A stretch of 64,000 nt of DNA, from contig JAKUHH010000389.1 of NCBI GenBank assembly GCA_022701365.1, positions 558,001 to 622,000 of the forward strand. The letters are read 5' to 3'. The position numbers and the translations under genes are program-made. The notes beneath the pieces are model-generated. The model had not been told where the DNA came from, made no database searches, and saw nothing but the letters and a program-made list of their open reading frames with translations. Positions 10,934-22,700 of this stretch are shown piece after piece (within the stretch, counting starts at the first letter, position 1; each line of letters starts with the position of its first letter). Source of the DNA: Mycocentrospora acerina (taxonomy: Eukaryota; Ascomycota; Dothideomycetes; Pleosporales).

Positions 10934-11845
10934 GGTGGAGAGCTGTCCCAGGCAGGATGCGCGGCGCAATTGTTTTCTTACGAGAGGTGTTATATTATGA
11001 GGTCGATCTTTGTCGCGTTATGGTGCTTCACCAAGTGTCGAGTCTATATGGAGGTAAGAAAAGGAGCGCAGATGGGTGAATGTGCACCTTATTGAATGAT
11101 GCTCCAATTGTTCCGAGGCTTTCGGAGCCAGCAAAACCGCCGAGCATGACCACAAGATCAGGTGATGTGGAGATTGTTTCTTTCCGATGCCCACACCAGC
11201 CAAAAGATCGGTCATTCTTTTGGAAGAAGACTATGTGTTTTCGTTTTCAAAGTCGTATTACAGGCGTCAAATTTGGGAGCGTCCGGACGCGATGAACTGT
11301 GCGTGGAGTTCACACAGCTCGCCCAACCAAGTTAGACAGAATAGTGCGGCATGACATCACCTTAATCTTCAAAGCTCGTCTTCGCCCTATCAGTATCAGC
11401 GCTCAGTTCGAGCGAGCCGTGTGAGGCTCACTCCCGTCCCTGCATCACAAACGTCTTTCATGCTCTTTCGCGCAAGACGATACGCTGTGCGCGGGCCAAA
11501 TTTTAGCCAAGCTCATGCGTGACAGCGTCAAGCCCATCTTTCGACGTCGCAAGAGTTTCAGAACCTCACTTTGTAGGAGCCTTGACACCTGAAAACGGCA
11601 AATCCACAGATTGGCGACATGCAACGTCTGGAACCGCATGTCGCAATCATTTCGTTGATAGGAAGTCCTCTGACAGCTGTCAAAATCTACTGCGCATGGA
11701 GTATAGTGCGTCGCATGCAACCAAACACAAGCCTGCAAAGGTCTCAAGGCAGATGATGCCTGCGTTTGAGGCTGCAAGTGATGCCTCAGGTCAAGCAGCC
11801 TTGTAATTGCATACTCTGAACTGTTCCATGCCCTCGAAAGCTACA

Positions 11846-11851
11846 TATAAA
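11846..11851 (+). promoter_or_regulatory. TATA box of the secreted-protein gene
   Basis: TATAAA lies about 250 bases before the ATG at 12100 and is followed by a pyrimidine-rich tract starting near 11890. This fits a TATA-driven, highly expressed fungal gene with a long leader. A second TATAAATA at 12071 is too close to the ATG to be the core element. Confidence 0.45.
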
Positions 11852-11930
11852 GGTCATGGTAAAGCACATATGATCTTCCACTATCAAGCAGAAACAGTTT
11901 CCGTTCTCTACAACACCTTGCTATTTCTTT

Positions 11931-12022
11931 CTCCAGCTTGACGCTGTGATTCGTTCCCTACTACCATCCTTTGCAACTCCAGCTTGACGCTGTGATCTAT
12001 TCTCTACTATTTTCTTCTGCAA
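11931..12022 (+). repeat. 46-bp tandem duplication in the 5-prime leader
   Basis: Two adjacent 46-base copies, 11931-11976 and 11977-12022, share an identical first 20 bases beginning CTCCAGCTTGACGC. Their second halves are diverged but alignable (both end CTGCAA or TTGCAA). The duplication lies in the presumed 5-prime untranslated leader. Confidence 0.85.
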
Positions 12023-12099
12023 ATTTTTACTGTTTCAATTTTCAACCTTTCAATCCTTATTTAAACCTTCTATAAATATCTCCTCAAGCCACCTCAAAC

Positions 12100-12910
12100 A
12101 TGCTCTTTCAAGCCGTTACCGTCTTCTCTCTAGCGGCACTCTCTGCTGCCCTACCCCACTCCAAACGCGCTCTAAAGATGCGCCAGAGCGGTCCGGTACT
12201 CGCAGATACCACTTACAATGCTATCTCCATCTCCGGCGGTACGGCTGGAAACGCCGAGCAGGAAGCTTTGGATGCCTTTAAAGGAATAGATATCAATAAC
12301 CTGGCCAACGTTGACCCGGCTGATATCAAATTCTTGGGGGCTGTCAACGACGTGGCCAATGATGCAGAGAAAACTGGATTCAACACAGCCATCGCAGCAG
12401 CTACAGGAGCTGCTGCTGATGCGCTAGCGGTATGTATCTGCTCGATTGTCCTTTGTGATTCCGCTTACTGAGACTGTGTGATAGGCTGGCAAGACCAAGA
12501 ACAAAGTCCTCAAGCTCATGGCAACCAAGCTTGAGCTCATGGCTAAACAAGCCCAAGGTCAGGATGTATCCGCAAAGCTAGACGAAGAACTGAAGAAGCT
12601 TAACAACAACATCTCCATTGATAAGGCGAACGCCGGGGGTGCAAGCACGGCAGTACCGTTCGATGCTACCATTTCTGGTGGTGGTAATGTTAGCGGCGGT
12701 GGTGCCGCAGCGGCAAACACCTCTACCTCTACCTCTACCACTGGCACTAAGGGTACGGCTTCGACGGATGGTACCGCAACGACTGGTGCTAAGGGTGCGG
12801 CTTCGACAAAGGCCGCTGCAACAGATAGTGCTACGAACAGCTCATCCAGTGACGACAAAGCCGAAAAGAAGGCTGCGGCAGCAGCAGATAAGGCTGCGAA
12901 GGACAACTAG
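12100..12910 (+). CDS. Small secreted protein with Ala/Ser/Thr-rich tail
   Basis: Two exons, 12100-12429 and 12485-12910, give 251 residues. The 55 bp intron (GTATGT to TAG) is in phase 0. Residues 1-18 form a signal peptide (MLFQAVTVFSLAALSAAL) followed by a KR Kex2-type site at 22-23. The core (about 32-150) holds ISISGGTAGNAEQEALDAF and LGAVNDVANDAEKTGFN, typical of a conserved fungal small-secreted-protein family of unknown function, and contains no cysteine in the mature core. The tail from about residue 170 is low complexity, dominated by Ala, Thr, Ser and Gly, and ends in a Lys/Ala-rich helix. A TATA box and CT-rich leader suggest strong expression. An effector or surface role would be inference only. 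Confidence 0.85.
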
Positions 12911-15900
12911 GAAGATGAGAAGAACTAGATGGCTGGACCACAAGATTTATAACGACGAGATATCCTATGACTAATATCAAGCTTAGAACTGGCGAAGTAG
13001 TTTGCTCAGACCCGACAGTCATATATATTGTACAATGTCATACTGTTTATATCAAAATTACTTTTTCGATGGTCCTGGCTTGATCTTTCAATCCACAAAC
13101 CTCAAAAATTTGCAACGAAGAGTGCCTCCAAAAATGTGATGAGAGCATTTGCTTGTGTGGTGCAATGCGATTACTCATGATATCCGACGTGCCAAGGGCT
13201 GCCTAGTTCACGGCCGGTATCCTACCTAGTTGTAGTCTCAACATTGCGTCTGTACATGTTTCGCGATTGTGACGGATAGCACGACTGATGATGATGTGTA
13301 GCAGACATCCAGATACAAACACATACCAGGCTGAAACTCGCCATGGTCGACAAGCCCCAGAGCCGCCGTCCCAATCCCGCCTCAAGCTGAGGACAAACGT
13401 GATAAGCACCCCCCTTTTTTCTGAAAGGTTGAAGCCCCATCTTTCCAAGTCACAACTAAACTGACTGGCGAACGCACATCCAAGTTGATATCAAATCAGA
13501 GTACTTAGTCCACCGGCCTCGTGTCTGCCGCATCCGAGGATACTGACCGGCAGTGGAGAACGGAACAAGATGTAATAATGATAATAGCAGTTACCATGTA
13601 CGGCCCAGCACCTCTAGCGGCAACCCTCTCGAACAAAAGTTTTGTACATCCCATAATTTGCCGAGGCGATAGGGTAGGTACCATGTCAGACTCTCCGGAA
13701 TTATCGGGCAGTTTTATGTGCTATGCTGTGCCCCATTCCCCTTATCAGGACTAGCACAGGCTAGGCTTGAATTGTCGATTTCCATTAATTTGAGAATGGA
13801 GTTGGGCGGTAGATCATCAAAAGGGAACCCCACCTACCCACCCTGTTTAGGCAGATGATTCGTCTTTGTCTACACTGTAGATTGCGTGGCACATACTTGT
13901 GCTTCTCCATATTTGCCTCGGGAGGAGGATCTGTTCATTTGAGTTGAGATAGAATATTCGCTCAACGACCAACTAGGTGGCCCCTTCCCGCATCTTAAAC
14001 GTGCTTGCTTGCTAGCTTGATTGCTTGCCTGCCTAATTTTATGACTCGGAGCAAAACTACAGGTTCTTGAATATGCTGTCGGAGCAGCGCGGCAGATTTG
14101 GGCACTCGCGTTGATGAGATAGATTGGGTTTCAGAGGATATAGTGGTATTTTGCACATGGGTGATAGGACGAGTCTGTCAGTTGGCGAAAATCTTGCCGG
14201 AATGGATGCTACAAGAATGAAACGGAGATAAAGAGAGAGTTGAGGGGTTAGTGGAAGGCTACAAGGTTTAGTACTGAGTGACACTGACTCCAACCGTTGA
14301 AGTGTGAGTATCAATAACTGCACAAGTCAGAGGTGTTGTACTGAACCAAAATGCTTATAGAGCCTTTTAATTGTGTTGTACTTTGTAGATCAAGCTGTCT
14401 GTTGACGCCATAGTGCTTGTTTTGCTAGCATTGCCAAGAACATTCGCACGAAAGAGTCTGGTCTTAGCGTGGAGGAATATTCGTCATTAAAGGTGACTTG
14501 TCGTGCTCTGATACCAAATTGTAGGTATGATCTCCATGGGCACCATTCCAGTCATGGACATGAGAGCTCGATTCGCCTAGCTATTCGTGAACGTGCATCG
14601 GAGAGACGTGTCTGTTCTTGAAACCTTCTTGCTAATTAAGTTTGGAAATTATCCGTTATCGTTGTAGTGGATGCAACCCTTTGCAAATCATCGGGAAGAG
14701 GGGTTCTCCATGGCAAGTTGAGTAGATCCAGGGCTGCCATGCTCCCGTGTATTTTGTTTACCACCATCATTTATGAGTGTCGTATTCTTCTCAGGGGCGG
14801 ACGAACACTCTTCTACTACCGCGTATTCGGCTCCTTGGCACTGTACCAGAATACCCTAGTTTTGGCGCGTCAAAGAATGACTTAACAACTACCGAAAGCT
14901 TGTTCGAGCATTGCCAATTCGATGTCCTTGTTTCATGTCAGTTGATTCGTGTAAATTAAGGCTCTGGCCATGTTAGGCAGATGGACGGCAAAGTGCCATC
15001 TCGAGTCCAAGCTCTCTCTCTACAGGGGTTACGATATGAGACAGGGTTGTTCACTGGGATTAATGGGGCAGCGCCTAGCATTGATTACCAACAGATCGAC
15101 GAAGGGTTACGAAGCATAGTTGTACTTCACGGCAGTAGAGTTGGGATGTCGGGGAAGACCAAGATTGACCATGATATGCAGGAAAGCAGGGTCAGTACTT
15201 TTGTTGGGCCTGCCTTTGAGACCATGCTTCCTCTCAGACATGTTGGGCCTACACTAAGGACCGTTTGAGAAACTCAGGAGTTGCACTCGATAAACTAAAG
15301 GGACAACCTTGGTCGAGTTGGTTGGAACAACGTCGAAATTGAGGGTCCTATTGGCAAAAACAAGCAAGATCGACAATCGACCTGGTTGTACTACACCTGC
15401 CATTGATTTTAGGTTAAGGTGGAATGACCTTGGTTCTCCCTAGTTGTACAGGTTTTCTTCTTGGGCCGCAATAGAAGCGGTATATGGTCAGGGGTTTCTA
15501 TGCTAATTGATAGCACACCTAAACATGCAACTAAAGAGTGTGGGTTTGTGCCTGGTTGGAGTAGCATCGGCAGTTGCCGAAAGTTCCGAGAAGTGCTCTA
15601 GTTCCAGCGAACGCAGACGGTCTAGATCTGATAACTGAGCTGCCATCACTGCTCTGCTGCCTCAGGATGCCGCGTAGATGCCGCAGGGAACGTGCTTGTC
15701 TTCATAAAGGGCCGTGACATTGGCAGCCACTTACCCTTGGTGCGGTCGATCTATACGTGCCAACGCAGCACATTTTGGCTTAGTGCATGGCCAGACGCAC
15801 GTTGCGCTACGATACTGCTGGAAAGACCGGGTGGTGCATGCTGCGGTTTTCAGCAAACGTGCAACGTAATGGTGTAACTGAAGAGTACCAAGACGTGAGC

Positions 15901-16874
15901 GGAACGTTGGCCAGGGTATAGACATAGTAGTATAGCCTCCGCGGAGCAAGGCAATCTATAATGCGGGATTGGTGACATGGTATGTGAAGCGCCAAGCGTC
16001 GACGTTCTGTGCGTCGCGCACACTCGCCATGGAAGCAGTCTCGCCAATGCCAATCTCGCTGCAAGCCACACCAGGCACACACGGCAGACGTACTGTTCCA
16101 GGCCTCGAGGCTCGAGGTTGAAGGTTTAGAACGAATCTCGAACTCCACCAAACGCCTGACCCGAAGCACGGGCACACGGAACCGGCCTTGTTTGGGAAGT
16201 GGGGGCGGTGGAGATGGGCAATGCCTGTCGAGGGATAATTTCCGCCTGCTCTCGTGCGCCCTCCAGGTCCTGCGGCGATTCTGTGCGGCTGACCACGGCC
16301 TGCTGCTGTCGTATCTGCACTATAGAGCACCCTGCCTGCAGCTTCACGCAGCGATCACGCTCTTCACGCACACTAATTTGCTGAGAAAATGCTGAGCTTT
16401 GATCTTCGCGGTGCTGGCGCAGACGACCTATCGCTTGGCCCGCTTCGCAGCTAGTCAGCTCGGCGTGGGCGTAGCTCGGAATCGATTCATCCATTGTTCC
16501 AGCGACCAGCGGGCTGGATAAAAAACCGGGTCGTCGACTGTCCCGCCACGCCGTGCCACCCACCGCTACTCTCTCCTCACGGCATCGTATGACTTTGCCA
16601 GACGACGCATGCCATCTTGTGCCCCGCTGCTGGATTTCCCGAGGCGTTTCTTTTTGCGTGACTGTAGGTGCAGCTGGACCGCATATATCCACCCTGTCGG
16701 TCGTCCCGAAGTTCCGTCGCTCTGTCAGCTAGGATCCAGAGTGGTGATCTGCATACCCAACGGTCGGCGCCTCTCATCGCCGTTTTACCATATCCCTGGG
16801 AATCCCCTTTCACTGTCTGCTTGCCTTGTCAAGTCGTCCAAGGTGAACAAACGCCTTGCTATCCATTCTCCACC
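12911..16874. other. 4 kb gene desert
   Basis: Only overlapping, low-quality frames occur on both strands. The 16000-16700 part is GC-rich and generates long spurious antisense frames. No repeats with clear terminal structure, no tRNA, and no recognisable protein motif were found. The last 200 bases are probably the leader of the zinc-module gene. Confidence 0.5.
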
Positions 16875-18255
16875 ATGTCGACGCCAGCGCCATCAGATCC
16901 ATCGAGCCCAAGAGATGAACCCCGCCGGATGAATTTGGGCAGATACATGAAGCGGATGAGCGGTGCCTTTCGAAAGGGGAAGTCGAAAAAGAGCGGCGCC
17001 TCTCCAGCACTTGCTCCTCTCATTGCTCAGGCCGAACCACAGCAATCACAGCAACCACAGCAACCGCAGCAACAACCACAGCAACCGCAGCAACAACCAC
17101 AGCAACCGCAGCAACAACCACAGCAACCGCAGCAACAACCACAGACTGCCGATGAGAAAACTACAACAGAAGATGTAGCAAGAAAAGAACCTGCAGCCAA
17201 GGAGGCAGTACAGGAGGAAGCCATTGTTGAGCAAGGTGCAAAGGAAGACATCGCATTCGAGAAGCAAGTTGCAGTCACGACAACGTAAGTATCAACATCA
17301 ACCTGCGCTCTCGCAGATCATCCCATAATGACCGCTTCCAGTCCTGCAATTGCTCGACCCTCACCTACCGTCCTCCCTCCCCCTACCTTTCCCCCTGGTC
17401 GCACTGAGACACAACAAGAACGAGCCCGCGCCCTCTTTGCCAAATACGGGCTCACTCTCGACTCTGTCCCCTCGGATCCCACCGCCATCCCGGCCCCCAG
17501 CATACAGCGCATCGAAAAGCCAATCCGCATGCGCGTCCACCGCAGCTGCCACCGCTGCGGAACCATGTACGGATCCGACAGAACATGCCAGGAATGCACA
17601 CACACGCGCTGCAAAAAATGCCCACGCTATCCCGAGAAAAAGGCCCCATTCGGCTCCAAAGGAAAAGAAAAGGAGCTCTTCTACGAGAAATCTGGCTCCA
17701 AAAAGTTTCTCACAACCACATCCGCGTCTGGCCGCGGCCCCATTTACCAAATCCCCAAGCAACGCATCAGACGCTCCTGCCACAAGTGCGAGACGCTGTT
17801 CAATCCGCCCACATCCACCACGTGCACCCAGTGCCAGCACATACGCTGCAGCCGATGCCCTCGCGACCCGGCAAAACCCAACAAATGGCCTGCTGGATAC
17901 CCCGGGGACGCCCAGCCCGACAGCGATTCCGAAGCTGAGAAGCAAATGGATCGGTTCCGGCGCGCATGGCGGAAGCCACGCATGCGTATCCGCTGGGAGT
18001 GCGACGAGTGCCATGGCATGTTTCGAGAGGGAGAAAAACAGTGTAGCGAGTGTGGGCACGAGCGATGTGGAACATGTACTCGCGAGCCGTACGTGGAAAC
18101 CCCCCCTCCTCCTCCGTTTGAGATGGCGTTACTGACTGATTTTTTTTAATAGACCCAAAAGGACGCGAGTGGAAGAGACGTTTGATCTGGATGTTGTGGC
18201 GGCGGTGGAGGCAAAGCTCAGAGCATTGGGCATGGAGAGCGATTCTGCTGCTTAA
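16875..18255 (+). CDS. Triple CxxC zinc-module protein with Gln/Pro repeat
   Basis: Three exons, 16875-17284, 17342-18088 and 18153-18255, encode 419 residues. Introns are 57 bp (GTAAGT to CAG) and 64 bp (GTACGT to TAG). The basic N-terminus (MNLGRYMKRMSGAFRKGKSK) is followed by a Gln/Pro tract from four perfect copies of QQPQQQP. The second half carries three related cysteine modules near residues 204, 283 and 357: CHRCGTMYGSDRTCQEC, CHKCETLFNPPTSTTCTQC and CDECHGMFREGEKQCSEC. Each continues with a further C-x2-C ahead of a Pro or Arg, giving eight-ligand-like treble-clef or ribbon units. Each is preceded by RMRVHRS, RIRRS or RMRIRWE, so the repeat includes a basic strand. I know of no name for this family; nucleic-acid or protein binding is inference. 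Confidence 0.8.
17058..17141 (+). repeat. Four perfect 21-bp tandem copies (QQPQQQP coding repeat)
   Basis: The unit beginning CAGCAACCGCAGCAACAACC is repeated at 17058, 17079, 17100 and 17121 without a mismatch and preserves frame. Flanking CAGCAACCACAG units are partial copies. Perfect identity suggests recent expansion or contraction. Confidence 0.9.
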
Positions 18256-19765
18256 AAGGGGGAAGGGGGGTTTTTTTTGGACACGCCTGGTCTTGAGCTT
18301 TGGTTGAGACTTGAGAGACTTGAGACTTGAGAGACTTGAGACTCGATATCTCTTCACTTTACGAATCACGACGCAGCGACTTGGTTGGGTGGATACGCTT
18401 TGTTTCCCGACCAATTTTTTTTCTTCTCTATTCTTCCTCTTCTTCTACTCACTCGGCCATTTTTTTTTTCTTACTCTTATCAATCCCCAAAATGTTTCCC
18501 TTTCTCTTTCCGGGAGGGACTTTTCTTGCGAGGCTACCTACCCTCTTTTTTTTTTATAAACATTTTTCTTCCCTTTGCGGAATCGACTTTGCTTTGCTTT
18601 TTGCATATATATACATATATTTATACACATATGTGTATGGTGTGTTTATATATTTACATGGCCTGCCATACACGGACATCTATCCTTCTCCCTACGTACA
18701 CTTTTTCTCCTCCCTTGGGAAAAAGAGAGAAAAAAGCCATGTATGCATGCACGATAGATTTTTTTTATAAAAATTCAGAGTGGAGGCGGGGGGGGGGTAG
18801 GGACTTGTTTTGCTCAATAGTACGTATTGCTGCGTACACATACACACACACATACACACACACATACACACACACATCCACATACACATACAAAGAAAAA
18901 CACTCAGCACATCCCATAATGTCACATCAGTGTATCCATCCATGTAATTGTACCGTACAGTGCCGTGTCATACTAGCTAGCACAATACCATCCATGCTAC
19001 ACATACATACATTACACATGATGCCGAGCCGTGCCATATCATGCCATGCCAAGCCCCATCCAATACAATAACACATGTATGACTACGTGTCAAACGACAC
19101 GAACTGTCCCCGCACGCACGCACTGTGCCGCTCCGTCCCGTCCTGTTCTGCCCCACTCCACCCCCGCCCCGGTATGCAGTACGATACGCAAGCTGGGTAA
19201 GCAAGCTGGGTAAGCAAGCAAGAAAGCCAGATAAGTAAGTAAGCAAGCAGGTGATATGTCTCTGTAGAATGTAGAGAGAGAGATAGACAGAGAGAGAGAA
19301 TCAAATAAACAAGAAAGCGGAGGGGGTATTATCCATCTATCCATCTATTCATTCGTCCATCCAAAAAACATCTCCTCTCCACTATGCAAATAAAAACGTG
19401 TCAACATCCAAACATATCTAGCCGTCATGTCGACGAAAGAAAGAAAGAAAAGAGAAATGGAAAAAACATCCTCTCAGGTATTCTAATATACAACGGTAAT
19501 TTTTTCTTCTCTCCCTTACCCACAAGATGCAAGACGAGAAATTGTTTAAACAAAAAACACCCCTCCCTCCCTCCCCACTACTCATTCTTGTCTTCCCCAC
19601 AGATAGTCTTCTTGTAAGTTGTGTAGAAGAAGAAAAGAAAAGAAAAAAGGCGCGTCCATCTCCTGATGGTGGTGCATGGAAATTCCTAGTGCAGTGCCAT
19701 GCCGCTGCCGCTGCCGTTTTTGTAATTATTATCATTATATTGATCAGCAGATCCACATTCGGTGT
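18256..19765. other. Microsatellite-rich 3-prime intergenic region
   Basis: Contains a 17-bp-type tandem at 18304-18345 (GACTTGAGAGACTTGAGA units), T-rich tracts, a (CACATA)n-like array at 18836-18895, AAGCAAGCTGGGT repeats near 19186-19215 and GA-rich simple sequence. The 228-codon frame at 18385-19071 reads straight through these repeats and is not a gene. Confidence 0.6.
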
Positions 19766-22700
19766 TTAGACTTTTGCGACGAGACGGGCCTTTTTGGCCA
19801 TGCGTGACGCCGATTTTGTGTCCTCGCCGCTGCGCTTCTTTGCCTTGGTGGTTGTTGTTGTTGTTTTGGTTGGGGGGAATGATTCTGTGGACATGGGCGT
19901 GCTGGTGCGCGATGTGCCGAGAGCGGGGGTTGGGAGGGACGTGTCGGTTAGAGCGGGTGGAGAAGTGACATCCTCATCGTCATCATCGATAACCATGAAA
20001 CTTTGGCGCTGAACGGTTGATTTAACGAGGAGAGGGAGATTGCCATTTGATGCAATGAGTGCAGGGAGTGTTGCGTTGAGTTTGGCATTTTCCGCAGTCT
20101 TGGCCGCCGCAGCGTCACGTCTCTCGGTTTCGCGCTGGGCTTCCTCGCGCTCTTGGACCCAGACAGCGTGTTGCTCTTTGTATGTCATCTCCACGCCATG
20201 CAGCCACTCTTTGTGCTCTTCATTTTCCTCGCACGTTTCGATGCAATCGGGACACTTGATATAGAAGCCGCCGTGTGTGGGCTGCTCGCCGAGTAGTTCA
20301 AACTCTGGGAGGTTTTCGCCAATGAGCTCCGTTTTGTCCCAATCTAAGCAGTCCTCGCAGAAGCCGCGAGGACACCATCGGCAGCGGAAGATGAGACCGC
20401 CAGCGTCGGTGGTGTTCTTGTTGCACTCGCTGCATGCGTGCTGGGAGCAGAAGAATCCGCTAAATCCTTTGACCCTGCTCTTGTACTGAGGCTCGAGACA
20501 GTCGACGTGGTGGGAACGCGGACAGCTCTTGCACTTTACCATATCGCCGGCGTCATCACCTTCAAAACAACTCAAGCAATGCTCCTCGTGGCTAAACTGA
20601 CGTCGTCCCTCACGCACGGGCTCCGCGAGACGGGGATCTTTGCCGGCCATGGTTGGAACGGCCTCCCAGTCAGCGCAGTTCATAGATTCCTTGTTGATGG
20701 CGTACCCATCGATCATGACAGTGGTGTTCTTGCCCTTGCGTCGATCCTCACGGGTAATGGTGTCAGGAAGGATATTGGCGGCAGCCTGGCTAGCCTTGGT
20801 GTCAAGCTGGCGTTGATAGCGTTTTCCATCAAAAACAGCACACTCGACGCGTTCCATGACGGATAACCACTTTTCCTCATCCTTTTCCGAGTGTGATGCT
20901 TCGGAGTTGGCAAGATCAGCAGGCTTGTCGCGACAGTTCGCCATCATGGTCTCAAGATCCCACTGTATCATCTCAGTAACGTCGATTTCCGGGTGCGACA
21001 ACGTCTGGGCACCCCGACGAACAAGCGTCTTGAGTTGAGAAGTGTCCATGTGGGGCATGTCCTCTGCTAATGACCGACGTCCTTTGCTTTTGACCGCCAC
21101 TTGGTCGCCATGAACACTTTGCATGGACTCGGTGATCTTTGCCGACAAATAAAGTTTCTTCCGGATACGTCCCATCATCTGCTCCTCAACCGTGCCTTGG
21201 GTGCAGAGCTTGTAGATGGTAACGGGCTTTGTCTGGCCAATACGATGAGCGCGGGCCTCGGCCTGTAGGGTGATTTGCGGATTCCAGTCTTCGTCGAGGA
21301 AAATGACATCTTCAGCGCTTGTGAGGTTGATACCTAGACCTCCCGCTCGGGTGGAGAGAAGCATTACTTTATAGTCGGAACCCTGCTCGTTGAAGAGACG
21401 AATATCCAAGTTACGACGGGCACGGGCAGAGCTACCGTCCAAGCGAAGGTGCCTAAAGCGCTCTCCTTGGTTGCTGATGAGTGAAAGTAGATCCTCGCAG
21501 CAGTCAAGAGTACGTGTAAAGCTTGAGAAGATGAGGACCTTTTTGCCTTGTTCAAAGATGGAGTGTTTGAGCAACTTTTCCAACAGGATGAACTTTCCAG
21601 AGGCGCGAATAATGTGCTCGCCGAGATAGTATGGGTCTGGAGCGACGTCTGGCAGAAGATATGGGTGAGAGCAGCACTTGCGCAACTGCATGACGAGGTT
21701 CATCAGCTTCTGCCAGGCGGATTTGTTTTCTGTGCCGACCTGCTCTTTTGCAATGGTTTGACGCATAATGTTGGCAGTCTCGTCCCATTCGTCTGTCCCA
21801 GGCTTGTGCTTCAGCTTCTCCATGCGATCAATCAGCTCCTTTTCTTGCATGTCCTCTGTGAGGGCCGCCTTTTCCTTGGTCTTTCCGTCTGCAAATAGAT
21901 CGTTCAACATGTTATTATCGACTCGTGTAAGTAGCCGTGTGTACCAGAAGCGCTGCATAGGGGTTAGAGGTACGTAGAGTAGCACCTCCTCCTTGGGGGG
22001 CAGTCCTAGATTGACGCTTGGACTGTCCTTCATGCGGCGAAGCATGATAAGCTCGAGCAAGCGGCGAGCGTCATCCATGGTTTGACGGTTCACTTTTCCA
22101 CGGGTGAGGTCGAAAGACTCCTTGAAGATTGTTTCGGTGGTGTTGATGAAGACGTTGGGGTAGAGCCAAGCTAGAAGCGCCCACATCTCGGCCAGGTTGT
22201 TCTGGAGAGGCGTGCCGGTCAGGATGAGACGGTACTCGGAGCTGATGTTCCTCAATGCCGTGGAAATCTGGGTGACGCTGCTCTTGATCTTGTGTCCCTC
22301 GTCGAGTACTATGTAGCGCCAGAGGAAAGACATTTTGAACCAGGCCTGCTCAGCCTGGAACGTGTCGTATGTAGTGACGATGATCTTGAAAGAGCTGGAT
22401 CCTTGGTCTTTGGCAATCTTGCCGACTTTGATTCCGGCTTTTCGGGAAGCCTTTCTGTTCTTTGACTGCAATGTCTCGTTTCCTTGGAGGTCCTCGATGC
22501 CGACGGCAACGCGCTTGAGACGGGCCCGCTCAGTAGCTGCGCCGTGGAAGCGGAGGACTCGGAGCCCAGGGACCCATCTCTGAGCCTCGGTGACCCAGGA
22601 GTTGAGCACACTGAGCGGGCAGACGACGAGATATGGGCGAAGCTCTTCCGAGTCGACTCCGTTTTTCTGGTCGAGCTCTTCCAGGTATTGGAAGAGGGAG

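Larger units (their letters stand above)
10934..12099. other. Intergenic, with promoter and leader of the secreted-protein gene
   Basis: No gene is visible from 10934 to 11800. From 11846 the region looks like a promoter followed by a long CT-rich leader up to the ATG at 12100. Confidence 0.5.

Noticed and set aside
16126..16692. 188-codon minus-strand frame
   Set aside because: GC-rich intergenic DNA with overlapping frames on both strands and no recognisable motif or splice structure.
17058..17141. CRISPR-like repeat array
   Set aside because: The copies are adjacent without spacers and lie in frame inside a coding exon of a eukaryotic gene.
18385..19071. 228-codon frame rich in Phe, Tyr and His
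   Set aside because: Reads through T-runs and CACATA microsatellite downstream of the zinc-module gene; no domain.
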